Shown: in pieces, positions 58,263 to 64,000 of the stretch
Numbering within the stretch: position 1 is the first letter of the stretch
Layout of the letters: every line of letters starts with the position of its first letter
Source: Termitomyces sp. T153
Lineage: Eukaryota > Basidiomycota > Agaricomycetes > Agaricales > Lyophyllaceae
Direction: 5' to 3'
Assembly: GCA_018296165.2 (NCBI GenBank)
Contig: JACKQL020000019.1
Span: 558,001-622,000 of the forward strand
DNA: 64,000 bases
The notes under the pieces: model-generated
The model's input: the letters and a program-made list of their open reading frames with translations, nothing else
Told to the model about the DNA's origin: nothing
Databases searched by the model: none
Position numbers and translations under genes: made by a program

Positions 58263-58783
58263 GCATATCACTAGGGGGTAGACACCCAATACAGTTAATT
58301 GGATTCACCGACTCAGACTGGGCTAACTGTCTGGATACGAGGAGGAGCGTCGGGGGATATGCGTGGACGCTAGGGTCCGGAGTGATTTCTTGGTCGACAC
58401 GCAAACAGCGAACGGTGGCGGCTTCATCGTGCGAAGCCGAATATATGGCGGCCTTCGAGACAGCCCAAGAGTGCATATAGTTGCGATCATTGCTGGAAGC
58501 ACTCGGGCACACGCAGAAAGACGCGACGACAATACTTTGTGACAATAATTCCGCTATCAACCTCTCAGAAGATCCCTTACTGCATCAACGGGTGAAACAT
58601 GTCGATATCAAGTATCACTTCCTGCGAGAACGTGTGGCATCGAAAGAGATAACTCTTCGCTACATCAATACAAAGGACAATGTCGCGGATATATTCACGA
58701 AGGCCCTCGCAACCCCACAGTTCACTAGACTACGAGGCATCCTAGGGATGACACAAAATTCCGCGCGAGGAGGAGTTGACTAG
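58263..58783 (+). CDS. Copia 2 RNase H domain (nearly open)
   Basis: Reads IGFTDSDWANCLDTRRSVGG, then AASSCEAEYMAAFETAQECI, a single TAG near 58,478, then ILCDNNSAINLSEDPLLHQR and HVDIKYHFLRE to the end. Catalytic Asp, Glu and Asp positions (TDSDW, CEAEY, CDNNS) are intact. Only one stop interrupts the domain, in strong contrast to the rest of the element. The sequence is CpG-rich. Confidence 0.82.
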
Positions 58784-58799
58784 AATGGATAATGCTCGC

Positions 58800-58811
58800 G
58801 GTGAGGAGGAG
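58800..58811 (+). promoter_or_regulatory. Polypurine tract of copia element 2
   Basis: GGTGAGGAGGAG directly before the 3' LTR, the same motif as in copia 1. Confidence 0.8.
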
Positions 58812-59111
58812 TGTTGAGACTCACAAGTCACGACACCGCACGCATTAACTGGTTACCGGATGATAGGCGGCAGGATCATGGATCAGGGGTACAGACGCGA
58901 AATGAGAGTATATATACATGAAGGAAAAGGCAACGACTACCCTCAGTCTCTGGATATCGACTGAGGGTGAGCCAATAGTTTATACACACGTAACGAACAC
59001 ATACTTATGCATACCATAGAATAATCTCTGTATTATCTAGGTATGCAATATCTAGTTTATATCCAGAGACTGAGGAATAATCTCTGTATTATCTAGTTCA
59101 CACTTCTAACA
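58812..59111 (+). repeat. 3' LTR of copia element 2 (CpG retained)
   Basis: 300 bp, colinear with 53,499-53,798. Differences are mostly CpG sites, where this copy has CG and the left copy TG or CA. At three places this copy has CA where the left has TG, consistent with a shared ancestral CG lost on opposite strands. Confidence 0.92.
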
Positions 59112-59116
59112 AGCAT
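59112..59116 (+). repeat. Target-site duplication (right) of copia element 2
   Basis: AGCAT, pairing with 53,494-53,498. Confidence 0.85.
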
Positions 59117-59548
59117 TAGCAGATTCGAGTTTTTCTGGAACTCCGTCAGGAAACATCATAACTGCCTTAACCAGTCCAGAAGAAAGTACCAGAATGTCAG
59201 AACTATATCCACCAGTAAAACATACAAAGGATTCGACAGAGCCTGATTGCTCCCTAGCACATGATAGTAATAAAATCACTTAGTGGAAACGATGATATTG
59301 GAGAGATCACAAAGATAGTGATTCTGGAGAATATTGTCCGAGATAGTGTTTCCTTGGAAGATGGAGAATGATCACAAAAATAATGGCGAGAGGTAATTCA
59401 GCTAGAGGTTGATTACTATAATGATCAAGGAAATAGTTCTAGAGGTAGGTTCCTATTTCTCAGAAGTGTATTTCTACGTATATACAGGAAAGGAGCTCTG
59501 GACAAAGGAAAAACTTGACCTTTATAGGGCAAAAATTTGTTAAAGAAC

Positions 59549-59779
59549 TTATGGTATCACATGCTCCTTATCCCATTTTTTCAATTCAGAAGTGCTCGTC
59601 GACGGCCTTGACGGCAGCGGCCAAATCGTCGTATTCAGGCGAAGACTATCAGTTGATTCCAATCGTATGGACTCGAACATTTCTTGAGATCGTCGCCCAA
59701 TGAGTCTCCTGGCGATGAGGTATAGGAGATTTCGCGAGACAATCAGTCTGTTGACTGCGTACTGCAGCCTACGACTCAC
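59549..59779 (-). CDS. Possible C-terminal exons of a small unidentified protein
   Basis: On the minus strand two protein-like stretches are seen: SPGDSLGDDLKKCSSPYDWN (about 59,720-59,655) and PEYDDLAAAVKAVDEHF followed by a stop (about 59,637-59,586). They could be joined by a short intron. No start or family is found, and the space to RRP9 is only about 400 bp. It could be a small gene or a remnant truncated by old rearrangement. Low certainty. Confidence 0.22.
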   Translation of the reverse strand: MSRRLQYAVNRLIVSRNLLYLIARRLIGRRSQEMFESIRLESTDSLRLNTTIWPLPSRPSTSTSELKKWDKEHVIP

Positions 59780-59988
59780 GACTCACGAAGATCAAAATTC
59801 GAGCTACCACTGATGGCATCGACGGAAGATGCTTCCAAAAACGGATTCAACGAAATGATGAACCTGCCAGTGGCCAGGCATCAAATGTCAAAGTACAGAT
59901 ACACCGGCGTGTCAACATGTCAAACGATTTTCATGTAGTCCAGAAATGCTGAACACTAAGGATTTCACAGTAGTTCATACCTCCTGAA

Positions 59989-62017
59989 TCATGGTAATGT
60001 CCGTGGTGAGAAGGCAACTACGATGGTTCCGTTGACAACACCCTCCTTCAGATTCAACCATCTACCAAAACGGTGTTCCTGACCCATACCCGCAATAAGA
60101 AGTATCGGCTGGGTACCGCCTTTCCTGATCAAGGCACTGGAATCTTGTTCATTGCTTTCAGTAGCAGAGGGATTTATCCACGTGGACCGCTTGAAAAACT
60201 CCGGTGGAGGTGACAGAAGTTGAAGGGAGTTTACGACACCAGGAGCAGGTATGGTTCCGACGAGAGAAAACGACTTGAGCTTCGGGTCGAGTTTCCATAT
60301 TCGAACATCGCCCTCCCAGGAACCTGATTCTGCGTTAAAGTGATAATGCGACGAAGGGATAAAAGACCTTACCAGAGGCTATCACATCGGAATACCGCAA
60401 ACTCGCAACAGACGTTATCCACCTTGGTGTACGTATCAAACCCTCAGTCTCACTGTGCACCTCATTGAATCCGTGAGCAAGAGCCTGTGTAAACACAGGT
60501 TTTTTCTTCAGCGTCGACCACAAACAGAGAGAGCTAGCATCAAGATTAGGAAACACTCAAATGGAAAGAACATTGGACGTACCCACTGTCTCCGCCGCTC
60601 ACAAAAGTGGTCTCATCGATCATAGCCACGCACTCAATGCTTCCTTCGATAAACTTCTTCACTGTCTCTGCAGCCCGTGCACCCTCTATCCCTTCATCAG
60701 GATCGTCACCCTCATCGTCTCCACGTAAACCACCATCCATGACCTCCCGTATACGACTACGGCCTCCACCACGAAACACGAGTTGAGTCTCTTCAACAAT
60801 CTTCCAATACCGAACCGTCTTGTCGCGTCCTCCCACACTCACACATGTTTCTCCACGTAAGGCATCAACAGAAAGTATGTGGTCCTGGTGACCAAACAGA
60901 GTCTCCACATAGCCCATCACCGAGGGCGAAAGATCGTATACTTTCAGTGTTCGGTCGAACGAGCCGGTATATAGTTGGTGTGTTCCTTTCCGAAATGATA
61001 ATGCCTGGAGTCAGGATTAGAGTCGAGTATAGAGAATGAGAGATGAGTGGCGTACAGAAATGGTGTCTTTGTGTCCGAGATTGCCTCCGAAGGCTTTTAT
61101 CCATTCTCCTTTCTCCACGTCCCAAACAACAAGCTTCCTGTCCTTCCCAGCACTAGCCAGATATTGCCCGTCGCCGCTCACAGCTAACGCGAGCACTTCA
61201 TCAGTATGACCTTTGATACTCAGGTCGACCTGAGCTTTGCCCTTGCCCTTTTCCTTCGAATTTGGCGGGCGTACTTTATGGAAGGTCATCAGGCGCTTTC
61301 CCGTCGCCAAATCCCATTGAATAATAGCGCCTTCCTTCCCGGAAGTGAAAAGGTGCTTCCCAGACTCGGAAGCGACGGCTGAGGTTACAGAAAATCGGTG
61401 TCCGCGCGTTCGTAGAACTTTGGTCGGTACCTGCGTAAAATTCAACTGGAAAATAATGTAAACGACGTCTCAAAGTGATATAATAGAGCTCACAGAATCA
61501 GCAACGAAAAGGTGGACTTTTCCAGAGTGTTCTAGCACGTCTTGCTTCAGTCGCGCAGATATGAGCTCCTTGTCGATTTCAGCGGCGTCAAACTCGCCGT
61601 CAGCTGGTAATAGAGGACAACTTAGCCACGAACTGACGTTATATAGAGCTGGTAGGACATACCTAGGCTCTCTTTAACACTCTCAAGGTATAACTTGGCC
61701 AACCGTAATCGTTTCTCAGCAGGGGTCTCCTCATCGTCCTCTTCTCCGCTAGCACCAAGATCTTCCTCCTCTGCCCTCAAATCCATGTCATCAATACCAC
61801 CCTCTCCTTCATCTGTGTGTTCAGAAAGCTCCTCATCTGCAACCCGACGTTTCGTCTTCTGGACATTGTTCACTTTTGATGACCCATGTTTTGCAAGACC
61901 CTGAGGCGGTCCTTTGCGCGACGACTTTATGGCACTTCTTGAAGAACTTCCCTTTGCTCCGGAGTCTGTGCGCTTTCGTTTACGAGGCTTTGAGGACGTG
62001 AAAAAGGCGTCGGGCAT
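59989..62017 (-). CDS. RRP9: RRP9/U3-55K, U3 snoRNP WD40 protein, 6 exons, 590 aa
   Basis: Nucleolar WD-repeat protein of the U3 snoRNP, needed for early pre-rRNA cleavages in 18S rRNA maturation. Exons: 62017-61663, 61603-61494, 61445-61056, 61004-60583, 60533-60373, 60323-59989. They sum to 1773 nt in frame, with GT-AG introns of 48-59 bp. The N-terminus is basic and acidic (PRKRKRTDSG, EEDLGASGEEDDEETPAEKR), then LRLAKLYLESVKESL, the U3-55K signature region. WD repeats follow: VLRTRGHRFSVTSAV, IKGHTDEVLALAVSGDGQYL with ASAGKDRKLVVWD, TGSFDRTLKVYDLS, LFGHQDHILSVDAL, VGGRDKTVRYWKI, an acidic insert, SGGDSGSLCLWS, ASGSWEGDVRIWKL, and a last repeat near GRWLNLKEGVVNG. The ATG at 62,017 is the first in frame. 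The gene is intact and CpG-normal. Confidence 0.95.
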
Positions 62018-62480
62018 GAATGATTTGTTCGCATGCGCTATAGCTATAGAAATTTTTGAAACGCATTGGTGATTATTTGTTTTCCCTTCCGTAGCCAAAT
62101 TATGCACAGCCACGCATTATCCTCAAATTCTTGCCAAACGTGCCGAACGCCACTTACATGTACAGGATGAAGCCTGGAGACAAAAATAGTCTGTACGTCC
62201 ACAGCTACCTGAAACTTTCTTGTTCTGGATAACGATTACCCTTGGGCAAATACATCGAGCGCGTCTTGAGATGCTTCTACTAATTCTCAACTTTTACTCC
62301 TGGTGCCCACTACCTATAGAGATATCCGTGTATAACAACAGATCTATCGCATGTCGAGGTTTGTTGGCTAAGTAGTCTCATAATTTCAGGGTATCGTCGT
62401 CGCGCATGGATATGGATATACGACGATTAAGCAAAGCCATGCTTAATTCATCATCCTTGCGCATCAGTGCTTTGTAAACG
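62018..62480. promoter_or_regulatory. RRP9 upstream region
   Basis: This 463-bp gap between the EMC8/9 stop and the RRP9 start must hold the RRP9 promoter and the EMC8/9 3' end. No motif strong enough to name was seen. Confidence 0.4.
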
Positions 62481-63312
62481 TCAAGTACCATGTATCATTG
62501 CGTCGGGGATGCAAGCTCTGTTTCTCAACCAATCTGAAAAAGTTGTCAGAGCCTGACTCCAAGGTAGCACAGGAGCGACATACCAATGGAGACATCTTCA
62601 AGATGATCATCAAAGTCTCCAAATTTGTGATGTCGGTGTTCATCACGCACGAGAGCGACTGCACGCCTCGGAAGGTCGTCTAACGCAAGTTTAAAAGATG
62701 AGTTTTGTGAAAAGGGAGCCGGGCTTCCGGAAAAAGGCCGCCATGACGATGACGTCGAAAGTGAGGTGTATGGCTAGAGCAGGAGAGCATGAAAATTATT
62801 AAACTCGTAAAATGTTATGGACGAACGATCAAAGCTGCCTCATGCGTTCCCAGCTTGTCCCCATCGATCTCAAATTCAAATGAGCAATCAACAAGATACA
62901 GTGAAAGAATGGACGAACGACAAATGCCACGGCATCGTTGAAGCCTTGCTTGATTTTCCCTGCTATTTTCTCCCCAACTGGTACAAGAGAAGTGTCATCC
63001 AGGCGGTCACTAGCCTGGTAGTAGCCGACCAGCTTCAAGCCCACCGAGTCCGCATATTGGGTTACCTTCGAAGGGTGAGGCGTAATCAGAACAGCACAAG
63101 AAGTGGTGGATGCATGCACACACGAGGTCGAGACCGATCTCCATCATAGGGCTTAGACTTGTCCAATGATGAAGCAGAGGCACAGCGTCCTCAATGATCA
63201 CATCGCCGGCTGATTTCTTACCGAGTAGTACGCCGTTTATCTGCTTATGAGGGTGCTTCGCTGCATGGAAAAAAATTTTGAAGTAAGTTGTTGCCGAGAG
63301 CGTGTAGGACAT
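62481..63312 (-). CDS. EMC8/9: ER membrane protein complex subunit 8/9, 5 exons, 206 aa
   Basis: Subunit of the ER membrane protein complex, which inserts tail-anchored and multipass proteins; a cytosolic MPN-like (UPF0172) fold without catalytic metal site. Exons: 63312-63124, 63065-62919, 62868-62827, 62773-62584, 62533-62481; the sum is 621 nt in frame. Landmarks: MSYTLSATTYFKIFFHAAKH, INGVLLG, AVPLLHHWTSLSPMMEIGLD, LVGYYQASDRLDDTSLVPVG, then after two short introns IDGDKLGTHEAALIPYTS and GDFDDHLEDVSIDWLRNRAC. Length fits the family. Two introns (62,869-62,918 and 62,774-62,826) start with the same ten bases, GTTCGTCCAT. The gene lies 464 bp upstream of RRP9 on the same strand. Confidence 0.93.
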
Positions 63313-64000
63313 GGTGGTTCACGATCAAGTCGCCCAAGAAGTTGACAGATCTTATCTCAATCTTATCAGCTAATTTGTATGTGCCCGAGATAATGTCAAC
63401 ACTGGGCATTTGTTTCCATTGTTGCATCATGAAATACCAAGCTACAAGCTTCAAAGCTTCATTGATCATCAAGTTTATTTCTTCCCTCCAAACTGTGTTT
63501 CTTGCTGTAATGACAGAGCTATGACCGCTCCAGTCAGAATGAACCTGAAGGCAATACACGTTGTTTACTCGGTACTGCCAAGCCACATATACAGCAGTTT
63601 GACTTTGAACGCATGTAAAACTCGTAACGTCTGCTGTGTTGCCTATCACTTTCTCCACCAATTCCGAGCTTACTTAACACGGCATGCTCGCAGTCCCTTG
63701 ACGTTCAACGTCGCAACTAAAGCACTGTGAAAAACGGAATATGCCTTCGATACTTATGCGATAGCCTGATATCTTTGTCGTACATCGCTCGAATCCGCTC
63801 GAACTTTCGGGTTTGATCTCAACAGTCCTGGCATACGACACAGCCACCCCCGCACATCGGCCAAGCATGGATGGACGTTACCGATTCGCTCAGAATATCA
63901 CACGCGATTGCTTTCTGCACAGGTTTGAGGGGTCTTTCCCTTTCGATGCGCCCATCGCACCATATTTTTGTCCCTTTAGTGGTTAGAGACGTTACACCTT
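63313..64000. other. Upstream region of EMC8/9, no gene assigned
   Basis: Several overlapping frames are open (minus 63,661-63,313; plus 63,288-63,730), but none shows a family or splice pattern. It may hold the EMC8/9 promoter and the edge of a neighbouring gene. Confidence 0.35.

Larger units (their letters stand above)
53499..59111 (+). mobile_element. Ty1/copia retrotransposon 2, internally deleted, with a nested solo LTR
   Basis: LTRs of 300 bp at each end, a 5-bp duplication AGCAT, a primer-binding region and a purine tract define the element. Order: gag, protease, integrase, a deleted reverse transcriptase, RNase H. The reverse transcriptase core including the YVDD site is missing between about 56,940 and 57,040. 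The RNase H exon at 58,263-58,783 is fully open and CpG-rich, whereas the gag end is CpG-poor and broken. Confidence 0.9.

Noticed and set aside
61622..62113. RRP9 starting further upstream at 62,113
   Set aside because: The upstream codon is GTG and there is no in-frame ATG before 62,017.
1..64000. CRISPR arrays, operons, ribosome binding sites
   Set aside because: The sequence is fungal; none of the short repeats has regular unique spacers, and gene structure is spliceosomal.

Overview
The window comes from a filamentous basidiomycete, most likely an Agaricomycete. The evidence is dense 48-60 bp spliceosomal introns in the three intact host genes, KDZ-type and Tc1-type transposase relics, chromodomain Ty3/gypsy and Ty1/copia elements, and strong CpG loss over the transposon-rich part. 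No prokaryotic features are present.

Left flank (1-11,100), normal CpG content. It opens with the last codons of a Gln/Tyr/Ser-rich protein (3-191). A weakly coding stretch follows. The one certain gene is a 13-exon APC-superfamily amino-acid permease on the minus strand (9274 to 6654); its spliced model is 1953 nt, 650 codons plus stop. A Tc1/mariner-like transposase N-terminus (about 10.54-10.97 kb) marks the edge of the repeat block.

Repeat block (11,100-59,111). CpG almost vanishes at about 11.1 kb. In order: a KDZ transposase relic and an Ulp1 (C48) protease relic (11.2-15.6 kb); two diverged tandem copies of an unidentified transposon-like ORF (18.4-20.6 and 21.7-25.7 kb); degenerate copies of an unidentified hydrophobic protein family (26.3 and 28.8 kb, with a third relative at 3.8 kb); a head-to-tail dimer of a tRNA-derived SINE-like repeat (26.9-27.5 kb); two chromodomain Ty3/gypsy elements in the same orientation (29.0-34.4 and 34.8-38.7 kb); a broken trypsin-like peptidase-family gene (40.7-42.5 kb); tandem repeats and a polypyrimidine tract (43.75-44.15 kb); a Ty1/copia element (46,791-52,320, minus) sitting exactly inside a secreted Gly/Asn-repeat protein gene; and a second Ty1/copia element (53,499-59,111, plus) carrying a nested solo LTR.

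Right flank (59,112-64,000), normal CpG. Two intact housekeeping genes lie on the minus strand: RRP9/U3-55K (62017 to 59989, 6 exons, 590 aa) for pre-rRNA processing, and an EMC8/9-type ER membrane complex subunit (63312 to 62481, 5 exons, 206 aa).

The most striking signal is mutational. The two LTRs of the second copia element differ almost entirely at CpG sites: the left copy has none left and the right copy keeps eleven. The edge of a CpG-mutating domain therefore seems to run through one element. The second highlight is the secreted Asn-Gly repeat gene, which can be read in frame across the 5-bp target duplication of the element that split it. All exon models were built by eye from splice signals, reading frame and family resemblance; no search was run.
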